A DNA stretch of 64,000 nt from contig NZ_CAAJGM010000230.1 of assembly GCF_900996235.1 (NCBI RefSeq), forward strand, positions 62,001 through 126,000. The letters are read 5' to 3'. Source of the stretch: Paraburkholderia sp. BCC1885 (GTDB taxonomy: Bacteria > Pseudomonadota > Gammaproteobacteria > Burkholderiales > Burkholderiaceae). A program made the translations under genes and the position numbers. Position 1 is the stretch's first letter. Each line of letters begins with the position of its first letter. The notes below the pieces were generated by a model that did not search any database, was not told the origin of the DNA, and saw only the letters and a list, made by a program, of their open reading frames with translations. Shown piece after piece: positions 16,998-25,874 of this stretch.

Positions 16998-17723
16998 ATG
17001 AGCTTAATTCTTTCAGAGATCGATCGAGCGCGATTTGGGGTAGTTACCGCAAAAGCGACCGCGAGGGATACTGACGAGCTCGATCAGGTCTTCGGCGGCT
17101 GTGAGGAACAGCATGTCGAGTTTCTGATTCTGCGGGTCGGTGCTGCAGATATTGCAGTGGTGCAAGAGGCTGAAAAGCGCGGGGCGTTTATCACCGATAC
17201 GTTGCTGTACTTTAAAAAGACACTCGCGTCCCGACCAACTGTGGTTTTGCCCGTTTCGGTGCAGCTACGCGTTGCCACAGCGGTCGATGCGCCGCGTGTG
17301 GCCGGTTTGGCCGTGCAGATTTTCAAACGCTACGACGGGCATTATCAGGCTGATTGTCGGCTGCCGACGGACAAGGCGGATCAGGTCTATTCGTCGTGGG
17401 CGGAGGCCTCCTGTGTCAATCCCGATGTTGCTGATACGGTGCTAATCCTGGAGCGAGGCGACGAGGTAATCGGCTTCTCGGCACTCAAGATCACGGCGCC
17501 GCAGGTCTTTGATTGCTGTTTGCTAGGTGTATCGCCGTCCGCACGGCGTGAGGGCCTCTTTAGCTCGCTGTTGCAAGCTTCGGAGCAGTGGGGGGCGTCG
17601 CGTGGTCTGACGACTATGGGGTATTCGACGCAGATCACCAATGTGCCTGCTCAGCGTGGACTGTGCAAGGCTGGTTTCCTTCCCTCAAAAAGCAGCTATA
17701 CCCTGCATAAGTGGTTTGTTTAA
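16998..17723 (+). CDS. wecD: GNAT acetyltransferase, WecD/RffC-like (dTDP-Fuc4N N-acetyltransferase)
   Basis: A 241-residue protein with a C-terminal GNAT fold. The acetyl-CoA binding region is LLGVSPSARREGLFSSLLQASEQWG (about residues 175-199), and a typical end strand FLPSKSSYTLHKW follows. Its neighbour is a WecE-type aminotransferase whose product, dTDP-4-amino-4,6-dideoxygalactose, is the substrate of WecD in enterobacterial common antigen synthesis. The same reaction, giving dTDP-Fuc4NAc, is inferred here. The ATG at 16998 was chosen over the TTG six bases earlier. Confidence 0.8.
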   Translation: MSLILSEIDRARFGVVTAKATARDTDELDQVFGGCEEQHVEFLILRVGAADIAVVQEAEKRGAFITDTLLYFKKTLASRPTVVLPVSVQLRVATAVDAPRVAGLAVQIFKRYDGHYQADCRLPTDKADQVYSSWAEASCVNPDVADTVLILERGDEVIGFSALKITAPQVFDCCLLGVSPSARREGLFSSLLQASEQWGASRGLTTMGYSTQITNVPAQRGLCKAGFLPSKSSYTLHKWFV

Positions 17724-17737
17724 TTTAGGGCTTGAAA

Positions 17738-18898
17738 ATGTCTGATGTTTCGAAACGCGAAGAGTTGATTCCGTTCAATAAACCCTACCTTCATGGCCGG
17801 GAGCTTGTGTATATCGCCGAGGCCGTGGCGTCGGGAAAGATCTCGGGCGACGGTATTTTCTCGAAGCGTAGCCATCAGTACTTTGAAAACCGCTACGGGA
17901 TCAAGAAGGCGTTGCTGACAACGTCGTGCACTGATGCGCTGGAGATGGCGGCCCTGCTGCTGAATATCGAGGCGGGCGATGAGGTCATTTTGCCATCCTA
18001 CACATTCGTTTCGACGGCCAATGCGTTTGTGCTGCGCGGAGCACGGCTCCTGTTCGCGGATAGCTGTGCAACGGACCCGAACATTGATCCAGAACAGATC
18101 GAGCGGCTGGTTACACCGCGCACGAAGGCAATCGTAGTCGTGCATTACGCAGGCGTAGCCTGTGACATGGATCGTATCCTTGAGATTGCGAACCGTAACG
18201 GCATAGCGGTCATCGAGGACGCGGCGCAGGCGATCGATTCTTTTTACAAGGGGCGTCCGCTCGGTGCGATTGGTGCACTCGGCGCATTCTCGTTCCACGA
18301 GACGAAGAACATTATTTCGGGCGAGGGCGGCTTGCTGACCGTCAACGAGGAGCAGTATCTGAAGCGCGCAGAGATTATCCGCGAAAAGGGTACCAACCGG
18401 TCTGCGTTCTTTCGCGGCGAAGTCAACAAGTACGGCTGGGTGGATATCGGTTCTTCCTTTCTGCCGTCGGAGATTGTTGCCGCGTATCTCTACGCCCAGC
18501 TCGAACAATTGGACGCGATCCAGGCACGACGTCTCGCGATCCATGAGCGATATACGAACAATGCGAAAGCCCTTGCGGAGCGAGGCTGTTTCGAGTTGCC
18601 GCGTATTCCTAGTTGGGCGACCAACAATGCGCACATGTTCTACATCGTGTGCAGGTCGGTCGACGAGCGTACCCGCCTTGTCCAGTATCTGAAGGAACGG
18701 AACATCATGTCCGTTTTTCACTATCTGTCGCTGCACTCCAGCGCCTTTTATGCGGACAAGCACGACGGCCGGGCATTACCCAACAGCGATCGCTACACGG
18801 AATGTCTGCTTCGGCTGCCGCTGTACTATGAGTTGTCGGATCAGCAGGTTGATCGCGTTAGCGCGGGGCTCGAGGAATTCTTCGGGGTCCGGGGATAA
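17738..18898 (+). CDS. wecE: dTDP-4-amino-4,6-dideoxygalactose transaminase (WecE/RffA-like)
   Basis: A PLP aminotransferase of the DegT/DnrJ/EryC1 family, 386 residues. It begins with IPFNKPYLHGRELVYI, typical of RffA/WecE. It carries the VVVHYAGVACDMD and IEDAAQA segments, and the PLP lysine lies in FSFHETKNIISGEGG (Lys190). It would convert the dTDP-4-keto-6-deoxyglucose made by RfbB, so it draws on the same pool as the rhamnose enzymes. The ATG at 17738 lies 14 bases after the wecD stop. Its stop overlaps the flippase start (TAATG). Confidence 0.92.
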   Translation: MSDVSKREELIPFNKPYLHGRELVYIAEAVASGKISGDGIFSKRSHQYFENRYGIKKALLTTSCTDALEMAALLLNIEAGDEVILPSYTFVSTANAFVLRGARLLFADSCATDPNIDPEQIERLVTPRTKAIVVVHYAGVACDMDRILEIANRNGIAVIEDAAQAIDSFYKGRPLGAIGALGAFSFHETKNIISGEGGLLTVNEEQYLKRAEIIREKGTNRSAFFRGEVNKYGWVDIGSSFLPSEIVAAYLYAQLEQLDAIQARRLAIHERYTNNAKALAERGCFELPRIPSWATNNAHMFYIVCRSVDERTRLVQYLKERNIMSVFHYLSLHSSAFYADKHDGRALPNSDRYTECLLRLPLYYELSDQQVDRVSAGLEEFFGVRG

Positions 18899-20160
18899 TG
18901 TTGGCGGGCTGGATAAGAGCCTCGCTGGCAAGTGCTATAGCACAACTGACCCGGATGGCATGTGGTCTTGCAGTGCTAAAGATTGTGGTCATTCAGTTGG
19001 GCGTAGAAGGGGTCGGCAAGCTCGGTCATTTCATGAACCTGCTTTCGATTCTCTTCGTCTTTGCCGGTGGAGGCATCAACGTTGGCATCGCGAAGTACGT
19101 GGCACAGTACGAGAATTCGAAAGCGCAACTCGACAGATTCCTCTCTGCGGCGTGGACATATTCGTTGCTGGCGTCTTGTGTGCTGGCGGTCGTTTTTATT
19201 GCTGGTGCCCACACTGCATCCGTTCTGTTGTTTGGCGACAGCCAGTATCAAGGTCTTATCATCTTCGTTGGCCTAGCACAGTTCACCTTCGCGTACATCA
19301 ACTATGTGACGGGAGTGGTCAACGGTCTGCGGCAAACGCAGGCTTTTTCGCGCATCTTGACTATCGGTTCGTTGATTGGAATCATCCCGTGCTATTTCCT
19401 GGTCAATACCTACCATCTGTCCGGTGCGGTGATTGCGCTGGTGCTGGTGCAGGCGGGCATGCTGGTGCCTGCCGTTTTTGAGTTGCGTAAGCTTGTCAAG
19501 GTACGGCCGCGATTTATCACGCATTTCAACGAGACGGGGCAGCTTGGACAGTTCAGTCTGATGCAGTTATTTTCAGTGGCAACCATGCCTTTGGTTGAGA
19601 TGTACATCCGGACGGAACTGGCAAGGATTGCAGGCTGGGAGGGCGCAGGAACGTGGCAGGGAGTGCAACGTCTTTCTTATGCGTCGCTTAGCCTGTTTAC
19701 GAGTTTTCTCTCTGTATACTACATGCCGACACTATCCGCACTGACGGACGGCCGGAAGATTGTTAAGTATGTATTAAAAACGTTGGGAGGGATCCTGCTG
19801 GTATTCGGCGTGGTAGCGGTGACAATCTATTTTCTGCGGGGACTGGTATTTTCCATTCTGCTGTCGAAGGATTTTTTCATTGCCCCCGACCTGCTGCGTT
19901 ACCAATTGACCGGAGATTTCTTTCGGATCGGCGCTTACGTGGTCGGCTTTCTCGCAGTTGCAAAAGCGGCCACTAAGATTTACGTAGTGTGTGAAATAGT
20001 GCAATCGGTGCTTTACCTGGTGCTATTCACTTTCACTTCACATGTGTCGGGTGGGCGAGGCGTTTTTATTGCGTACGCGTTGTCAAATTTTTCTTACTTC
20101 TTGGTGTGTTTTGCCGGCTTAGTGCTTTACGCCAAGGTGCGGTTAAAGACCGTTAATTGA
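18898..20160 (+). CDS. wzx: Lipid III/O-unit flippase, WzxE-like
   Basis: A 420-residue inner-membrane protein with about 12 hydrophobic helices (for example AGLAVLKIVV, LLSILFVFAGGGINVGIAKY, CVLAVVFIAGAHTASVLLF). It belongs to the polysaccharide transporter (MOP) superfamily that flips undecaprenyl-linked repeat units to the periplasm. The N-terminal pattern LGVEGVGKLGHFMNL followed by GGGINVGIAKYVAQYE, and the length, fit WzxE, the flippase for Fuc4NAc-containing lipid III. That matches the two preceding wecD/wecE-like genes, and the start overlaps the wecE stop. The three genes look like one imported functional block. Confidence 0.88.
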   Translation: MLAGWIRASLASAIAQLTRMACGLAVLKIVVIQLGVEGVGKLGHFMNLLSILFVFAGGGINVGIAKYVAQYENSKAQLDRFLSAAWTYSLLASCVLAVVFIAGAHTASVLLFGDSQYQGLIIFVGLAQFTFAYINYVTGVVNGLRQTQAFSRILTIGSLIGIIPCYFLVNTYHLSGAVIALVLVQAGMLVPAVFELRKLVKVRPRFITHFNETGQLGQFSLMQLFSVATMPLVEMYIRTELARIAGWEGAGTWQGVQRLSYASLSLFTSFLSVYYMPTLSALTDGRKIVKYVLKTLGGILLVFGVVAVTIYFLRGLVFSILLSKDFFIAPDLLRYQLTGDFFRIGAYVVGFLAVAKAATKIYVVCEIVQSVLYLVLFTFTSHVSGGRGVFIAYALSNFSYFLVCFAGLVLYAKVRLKTVN

Positions 20161-20162
20161 CT

Positions 20163-21074
20163 ATGCTTAAACTTTCGGTTGTCGTCTCTTGCTACAATCA
20201 ACGTGGATATATTGCGGATTGTATTGAAAGCATCCTGACGCAAGAAGTGAATTTTCCGTACGAGATCGTCATCTCCGATGACTACTCTCCGGACGGGACG
20301 CGCGATGTGGTCGAAGACTACGCGCGGCGGTATCCGGAACTCATCCGGGTTTTGCCGAACACGGAGAACGTCGGGCCGGCTCGCAACTATTTCCGCGCGC
20401 ACAATGCGGCATGTGGTGAATATATTGCACACATCGACGGCGATGACGCGATGCTGCCGGGCAAGCTGCAGTGCCAGGTCGATGTGCTGGACGCACATCC
20501 AGAATGCATGCTCGTCATCCACCGGGCACGCTATTTCAACGATAGCCGCAGCTACGTGACCGAGACCGGCGAGTTACCCGACGGCCGTGAGCTGATCTTC
20601 TTTACATGCACTGAGCAGGCGCGCTGGGGCACCATTGCGGTTCACAGTTCGTACATGTACCGTGCGAGCGCGCGAACCACGCGAGAATATCAGGGTGACT
20701 TCATGGAGTGGTACTTCACCATGGAGTACCTGAGCCAGCCCGGGACGCGCGCTTGTTTTATTAACCGTGTGCTGGTCGAATACCGTTGCAACGAATCCAA
20801 TCAAGCCTATCTGGCATCTCGCCGCGGTCGTCAGCGTTCCTACAAGATTCTGATTGGCCACTTGATGGACCATTTTGCAGAGCTTCGGGCGTTGCGGCGG
20901 GATATCTATGCTCATGCCTTTTTGAACATCCTGACGTACCACCGCACGATCAGGACCATCTCACCGCGTATGATCTGGTTCCTCTTGAGACACGCTTATG
21001 CTTTTGATCTCGCTCGCGTGCGTGATACGATCCGCGTCCGGCGCGCCGTCGGACCCCAGCAGCGCATCCGCTAG
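20163..21074 (+). CDS. Glycosyltransferase family 2
   Basis: A 303-residue cytosolic glycosyltransferase with the GT-A fold. The N-terminus LKLSVVVSCYNQRGYIADCIESIL is typical of GT2, the DDYSPDGT acidic pair follows near residue 42, and the metal-binding IDGDDAMLPGKL is at about residues 88-99. The acceptor and donor cannot be told from sequence; in this locus the donors available are rhamnose, Fuc4NAc, QuiNAc-type and GDP-6-deoxyhexose. The ATG at 20163 follows the flippase stop directly. Confidence 0.88.
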   Translation: MLKLSVVVSCYNQRGYIADCIESILTQEVNFPYEIVISDDYSPDGTRDVVEDYARRYPELIRVLPNTENVGPARNYFRAHNAACGEYIAHIDGDDAMLPGKLQCQVDVLDAHPECMLVIHRARYFNDSRSYVTETGELPDGRELIFFTCTEQARWGTIAVHSSYMYRASARTTREYQGDFMEWYFTMEYLSQPGTRACFINRVLVEYRCNESNQAYLASRRGRQRSYKILIGHLMDHFAELRALRRDIYAHAFLNILTYHRTIRTISPRMIWFLLRHAYAFDLARVRDTIRVRRAVGPQQRIR

Positions 21075-21095
21075 TCGGCATTGCACTTTCGCGCT

Positions 21096-22133
21096 ATGAG
21101 TCATCGACAGACACAGCCGGCCGTTATGCCGCTATCACTCGATACCGTCCGCTGGACGGCGTTGTATGTCGTCGTGGGCCTGCTGCTCGCCATCGTCTAT
21201 GCATCGGCGACCGTCGGCGTGGACTCGGACAAGCCAGCCTACGAACTCTACTATTATTATCTGGCTCACAACCTTGGCGTCCCGGTAGGATTTGACCGGG
21301 TCGAGCCGGGCTTTTTCGGCTTCACGTGGCTGATCTCCCGATTTGTCGACACGAGTTACTTTTATTTCTTTCTGATCTTCGCGATTGAGTTCTTCGGGCT
21401 GACCTGTCGGCTGGGTAAGCGCAGCTCCCTCTTCCGGGATCGTTTTTACCTGTCGCTGCTGTGGCTCGCATTTCCTTTCTTTTATTCGCTCAGCATCAAC
21501 GCGGTTCGTCAGGGGTTGGCGCTGGTTTTTGTCGTATACGCCATCGACGCCGAACTGACGGAACGGAAGTGCCGCCCCTTTATCCTGTTGGCGCTCGGCT
21601 CACTATTCCATTTCAGCACGGCCATTTATGCCCCGTTGTTTCTCTTGTTGCGTTGGCGCGTGAATTTTCGCTCGCTGCTTACGTTTTGGGCAATTTGTGT
21701 CGTCTGTGCAATGTTGTCGATCCCGCAACATCTTGTGGAACTGGCTGCTTTAGCAGCGCCGGACAGTTTCAGACAGCAGTTTCCTTACTATTTCTCGTAT
21801 CTAACGGGCACGCTTACGGCCGATTACGATACAAGCTTTAAGTTCCGATTCCTGCTATTCAGTGCGTTGCCGATCTGTGCATTCGCTGTCACCACACGCT
21901 TGAAGTTTGCGGTCGACCGCGACTGCAAGTTTCTGTTCAAGATCTATTTGATCCTCAACGGATTGTTTTTCCTGATCGGTTATATCCCGTTCAGCGATCG
22001 TATTGCGCTGCTTAGTTGGCAGTTAATGCCAATGCTGGCGGTTGGGCTAACGCCTCTGAGTATCAGGCCGGTCGCGTCGATCGTGGCCGTTCTACTCGCT
22101 GTGGCTGCGTTCGCCTATTTCTTTGTGTTCTAG
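21096..22133 (+). CDS. EpsG/Wzy-like O-antigen polymerase candidate
   Basis: A 345-residue integral membrane protein with about 9-10 predicted helices. The segment FFYSLSINAVRQGLALVFVVYAIDAEL, followed by GSLFHFSTAIYAPLFLLLRWR, is the signature of the EpsG family (Pfam EpsG) of polysaccharide polymerase-like proteins. An early SDKPAYELYYYYLAHNLGVPVGFDRVEPGFF loop is also typical. It is the only Wzy candidate in the 11-28 kb locus, so it probably joins repeat units flipped by the WzxE-like protein, with length set by the Wzz-like protein. The ATG at 21096 was chosen over a TTG at 21081. Confidence 0.78.
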   Translation: MSHRQTQPAVMPLSLDTVRWTALYVVVGLLLAIVYASATVGVDSDKPAYELYYYYLAHNLGVPVGFDRVEPGFFGFTWLISRFVDTSYFYFFLIFAIEFFGLTCRLGKRSSLFRDRFYLSLLWLAFPFFYSLSINAVRQGLALVFVVYAIDAELTERKCRPFILLALGSLFHFSTAIYAPLFLLLRWRVNFRSLLTFWAICVVCAMLSIPQHLVELAALAAPDSFRQQFPYYFSYLTGTLTADYDTSFKFRFLLFSALPICAFAVTTRLKFAVDRDCKFLFKIYLILNGLFFLIGYIPFSDRIALLSWQLMPMLAVGLTPLSIRPVASIVAVLLAVAAFAYFFVF

Positions 22134-22175
22134 TACCCCATGAGCCCACGCGGCACGACCACTTAGGAAATTCTT

Positions 22176-23135
22176 ATGCGCGTATCGGTAACTGGTGCGA
22201 GCGGCTTTATTGGCCGCCGCCTGGTAGAGCAACTTCTGAGTACGGGCTACAACGTCACCTTACTGACACGGCGCGATGTGCCGTCTGAGCTCGCCGGCAG
22301 GGTCAACGTCGTCCGCGGTGATCTGTGTCGCGATGAGGACGATTTGCTGCCACTGCTCGCCGAGTGCGACACGCTGTTCCATTGCGCAGGAGAGCTCTAC
22401 AGCCCGGACGCCATGGAAGCGCTTCACGTCGGCGGAACACGGCGGCTGCTCGAAGCCGCGGAGATCATTGCTGCGCGCCGTGGCAAGCCGTTGCACTGGG
22501 TCAATCTGAGCAGCGTTGGTGCTTACGGGCCGCCGCCCGAGCGCCCGAATCAGATACGCGTCGTCACTGAGGACTACCCGCTTTGTCCGGTTGGTCCCTA
22601 TGAAGTCACCAAAACCCGTTCTGACGAACTGGTGATGGCCGGTGGCAGTCGCAGCGCGATCACCTATACCATCGTGCGGCCGACCAACGTGTTCGGCGAA
22701 TCCATGACGAATGCCTCTCTACGAGGATTGCTGTCGATGATCCGTAAGAGGCTGTTCTTCTACGTTGGCGCGAGTGACGCGGTTGCCAACTATGTCCATG
22801 TAGACGACGTCGTTGCAGGATTGATCGCTTGCGGTAGCCAGCCGGCGGCACGCAATCGGGTTTTCAACCTTTCGAACGATTGCACGTTGCTGGAGTTGGT
22901 TTCCGGTGCAGCCCAGGAACTCGGTGTGCCTGCGCCCCGGCTGCGTGTCCCTGAAATGGCAGCAAGGGCAATTTCCGCGCTGGGCGGGGTCGCGCCGGGT
23001 TTCCCGCTTACCCAGGAACGGATTAACGCGCTGGTCGGACGCACCACGTATTCGTCGCAGCAAATCCGGCAGGAATTGGGTGTGCGACCGTCGATCTCAG
23101 TCGCGTCTCGCGCACGCCGGATGCTCGGCATATAA
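22176..23135 (+). CDS. NAD-dependent epimerase/dehydratase (extended SDR)
   Basis: A 319-residue extended SDR. The cofactor motif VTGASGFIGRRLVEQL is at residues 5-20, the serine of NLSSVGAYGPPPER lies near 113, and the probable catalytic YEVTKTRSDELV near 142. It resembles nucleotide-sugar 4-reductases and epimerases, but the substrate is not evident. It could reduce a 4-keto sugar made by RfbB or by the WbpM-like enzyme. The upstream gap of 42 bases and the downstream gap of 3 bases place it in the same transcript. Confidence 0.8.
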   Translation: MRVSVTGASGFIGRRLVEQLLSTGYNVTLLTRRDVPSELAGRVNVVRGDLCRDEDDLLPLLAECDTLFHCAGELYSPDAMEALHVGGTRRLLEAAEIIAARRGKPLHWVNLSSVGAYGPPPERPNQIRVVTEDYPLCPVGPYEVTKTRSDELVMAGGSRSAITYTIVRPTNVFGESMTNASLRGLLSMIRKRLFFYVGASDAVANYVHVDDVVAGLIACGSQPAARNRVFNLSNDCTLLELVSGAAQELGVPAPRLRVPEMAARAISALGGVAPGFPLTQERINALVGRTTYSSQQIRQELGVRPSISVASRARRMLGI

Positions 23136-23189
23136 CCGATGCCGCAAGCGAATCCCGGTTCCCTCACGCCCCCCCAAGGAAGCAAGTTT

Positions 23190-24362
23190 ATGGCACGTCA
23201 ACGGCTCTGTATCGTATCTACGATAGCGACCCCGCTCAGGGTTTTCATGGGGCCGCACATCGAAGCATTATCAGCGTTCTACGATGTGGTCCTTGTCTGC
23301 GATGGCGTACCGTCCGAAGTTGAGGCTTTGCTTGGCGAGCATGTGTCCTTTGTAGCGTGTCCCATTCAGCGTAATATCTCGTTCTGGAAAGATTTCCAGT
23401 GCGTGCTGTGGCTACATCGATTCCTTCGTGCAGGCAACTTTGCGGCAGTGCATACCTTAATGCCGAAATCCGGACTGCTTGGCATGCTGGCGGCAAGATT
23501 GGCTGGTACGAAGCATCGATTCCACTCTTTTACCGGACAAGTCTGGGTCACGCGAACCGGCGCAATTCGCCACGTGCTGAAGGCCATGGATAGACTTCTG
23601 TCGCTTTGCGCCAGTCGACTCCTTGCGGATAGCACCTCGCAACTGGATTTTCTAGTCGAGCAGGGCATCGTATCGAGGCAACGTATAGAAGTCCTTGCGG
23701 ACGGTTCGATCTGCGGCGTGGATGTCCACAGGTTCAGCCGCAACGACGACACACGGCGCAACGTGCGGGCCGAATTGGGTATCGGCGAGGACGATATTGT
23801 TTTTCTGTTTGTCGGCAGATTGACGGTGGAAAAAGGTATCAGTGAACTGTTGCAGGCGTTCAACGCGGTTGCCTCGCGGTTCGATCGAGTGCATCTTGTT
23901 ATCGTTGGACCGTCCGAGGCGGATTTCGAGCAAGAACTGGAACAGGGCCGACGTCTCACGGGAGGTCGAATCTATCGGATCGGTTTTACGACCCGGCCAC
24001 AAGAATATATGTCCGCCGCCGATGTATTTTGCCTGCCGAGTTATCGCGAAGGTTTTGGTACGGTCATTATCGAGGCAGCTGCGGCGGGTTTGCCGACCAT
24101 TGCCTCCCGTATCTACGGAATAACTGATGCCGTGGAGGACCGTAAGACCGGTCTGCTACATCAGGTCAAGGACGTCTGTTCGATGGAAGCGCTGATGGAA
24201 AGAATGGTTCAAGACGCGCCGTTGAGAGTCGCATTAGGGCAAGCTGCATATCAGCGCGCGGTGACAAGGTTTTCCAAAGAGCGAGTGGTTCAATGTTTGC
24301 TCGAATTTTATAAAAGGGAAGGGGTAGGAAGTGGTGCCGCCATGTCCTCGACCAGAATCTGA
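23190..24362 (+). CDS. Glycosyltransferase family 4
   Basis: A 390-residue GT-B fold retaining glycosyltransferase. The C-terminal donor domain contains FLFVGRLTVEKGISELLQAF (about residues 210-229) and the EX7E motif in LPSYREGFGTVIIEAAAAGLPTIAS (about 285-309). The N-terminal acceptor domain has HTLMPKSGLLGMLAARLAGTKHRFHSFTGQVW, similar to transferases such as PglA and WbpY. The ATG at 23190 has AAGGA nine bases upstream and was preferred to 23139, which has no ribosome-binding site. The next start is one base beyond its stop. Confidence 0.88.
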   Translation: MARQRLCIVSTIATPLRVFMGPHIEALSAFYDVVLVCDGVPSEVEALLGEHVSFVACPIQRNISFWKDFQCVLWLHRFLRAGNFAAVHTLMPKSGLLGMLAARLAGTKHRFHSFTGQVWVTRTGAIRHVLKAMDRLLSLCASRLLADSTSQLDFLVEQGIVSRQRIEVLADGSICGVDVHRFSRNDDTRRNVRAELGIGEDDIVFLFVGRLTVEKGISELLQAFNAVASRFDRVHLVIVGPSEADFEQELEQGRRLTGGRIYRIGFTTRPQEYMSAADVFCLPSYREGFGTVIIEAAAAGLPTIASRIYGITDAVEDRKTGLLHQVKDVCSMEALMERMVQDAPLRVALGQAAYQRAVTRFSKERVVQCLLEFYKREGVGSGAAMSSTRI

Positions 24363-24363
24363 C

Positions 24364-25308
24364 ATGAATGTACTTGTAACCGGAGCAAACGGTTTTGTCG
24401 GTAGCCGCCTGTGCCAGGAGTTGGCTGCCCGCGGCATTGCTTTCGTTGGTACCGCCCGGAACGGCCGCGACGACCTTGTCGCAGTAAGCGACCTCGCGCT
24501 GGATAACGATTGGAGCCATGCCCTGCGCAATGTGACCGATGTCGTGCATCTGGCGTCGCGGGTTCACGTCATGAATGAGACTGAGGCCGATCCGTCAATC
24601 GCATTCCGGCGGGCGAATGTCGACGGCACGATCAACCTGGCGCGACAGGCGGCTGAAACTGGGGTAAAGCGTTTTGTCTTCGTCAGTTCGGTGAAGGTGA
24701 ATGGAGAGTCGACCACTTCCACGCCATTTTCAGAGTTAGACACGCCCGCGCCGCAAGACCCTTACGGCGTATCCAAGCATGAGGCCGAGCTTGCTCTGTG
24801 GGAAGTCGCTCGAGAAACGGGGATGGAAGTCGTCGTTGTAAGGCCGCCACTCGTATATGGGCCGGGTGTCAGGGCAAACTTCCAGAATCTGATGCGGGCA
24901 ATCCATCAAGGCATCCCTTTGCCAATCGGATCGGTGCGCAATTTGCGAAGTATGGTTGGACTCGATAATCTGGTGGATTTTCTGATTGCAGCGCTGACTC
25001 ATGCAAATGCCGCTGGGCACGTGTTCCTGATATCCGACGGCGAGGATGTTGGCACGGCGGCGCTTGGTCGAAAACTGGCCAAGGCCATGAAGCGGCGAGC
25101 ACATTTAATCCCGGTGCCACTTTTCATGCTGCGTGCGATTGGCGCGGTCACCGGCAAAACAGCCGTTATCGAGAGGCTGACTGGGTCATTGCAGGTTGAC
25201 ATTCGTCTCGCGAAGCAGCTACTCGACTGGCAACCCCGCGTATCTCTCGAGCAAGGTATCGAGCAGACGGTGGCTCATTTTGTTTCGACACGGGATACTG
25301 AGCAATGA
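24364..25308 (+). CDS. UDP-sugar 4-reductase/epimerase, WbpV/WreQ-like
   Basis: A 314-residue SDR with VTGANGFVGSRLCQEL at the N-terminus, the FVSSVKVNGEST serine motif near residue 112 and catalytic YGVSKHEAELAL near 137. The VVRPPLVYGPGVRANFQNLMRAI stretch is typical of the WbpV/WreQ group, which reduces UDP-4-keto-6-deoxy-GlcNAc to UDP-QuiNAc or a 4-epimer. The two next genes are a PglC-like transferase and a WbpM-like 4,6-dehydratase, the partners expected for making and loading that sugar. Overlaps the next gene by four bases. Confidence 0.82.
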   Translation: MNVLVTGANGFVGSRLCQELAARGIAFVGTARNGRDDLVAVSDLALDNDWSHALRNVTDVVHLASRVHVMNETEADPSIAFRRANVDGTINLARQAAETGVKRFVFVSSVKVNGESTTSTPFSELDTPAPQDPYGVSKHEAELALWEVARETGMEVVVVRPPLVYGPGVRANFQNLMRAIHQGIPLPIGSVRNLRSMVGLDNLVDFLIAALTHANAAGHVFLISDGEDVGTAALGRKLAKAMKRRAHLIPVPLFMLRAIGAVTGKTAVIERLTGSLQVDIRLAKQLLDWQPRVSLEQGIEQTVAHFVSTRDTEQ

Positions 25309-25865
25309 AGCGCCTATTCGATCTCGCGCTTGGGCTGGTTGCGCTGGTCATTCTGGTGGTGCCGGCGTTGGTTGTCGCCTTGCTGGTCAAGGGGACTTCT
25401 GACGGGCCGATTTTGTACTGGTCTGAGCGCGTTGGACGCAACAACAATATCTTCAGAATGCCGAAGTTCCGCTCGATGCGGATAGGCACCCCCGCGGTGG
25501 CAACACACCTACTCTTGGATCCGAGCGCGCACCTCACGCCGATTGGCGGATTCCTGCGCAAAAGCAGTCTGGACGAGCTGCCGCAACTGTGGTCGATTCT
25601 GCGAGGCGACATGAGCTTCGTGGGTCCGCGTCCGGCGTTGTTCAATCAGGACGACTTGATAAGTCTGAGAACGGAGAAAGGTGTTCATATATTGCGTCCC
25701 GGTTTGACGGGTTGGGCGCAAGTTAACGGGCGCGACGAGTTGCCGATTCCGGTGAAGGTTAAATACGACGAAGAGTACGCTCAAAAGCAGTCCTTTGTTT
25801 TCGACATCAAGATTCTCGTCCTTACGTTCGTAAAAGTCGTCGGACGCGAAGGCGTATCGCATTAG
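25305..25865 (+). CDS. Initiating sugar-1-phosphate transferase (bacterial sugar transferase, PglC/WreU-like)
   Basis: A 186-residue monotopic phosphoglycosyl transferase that places the first sugar phosphate on undecaprenyl phosphate. The N-terminal re-entrant helix is LFDLALGLVALVILVVPALVVALLVK (residues 4-29). The catalytic region has KFRSMR (residues about 54-59) and RKSSLDELPQLWSILRGDMSFVGPRPAL (about 84-111), containing the Asp-Glu dyad and the SxVGPRP motif. It is the short catalytic-domain form, without the long N-terminal helices of WbaP. Its neighbours suggest the sugar is UDP-QuiNAc or UDP-FucNAc. Confidence 0.92.
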   Translation: MKRLFDLALGLVALVILVVPALVVALLVKGTSDGPILYWSERVGRNNNIFRMPKFRSMRIGTPAVATHLLLDPSAHLTPIGGFLRKSSLDELPQLWSILRGDMSFVGPRPALFNQDDLISLRTEKGVHILRPGLTGWAQVNGRDELPIPVKVKYDEEYAQKQSFVFDIKILVLTFVKVVGREGVSH

Positions 25866-25874
25866 GAAGGCAAG

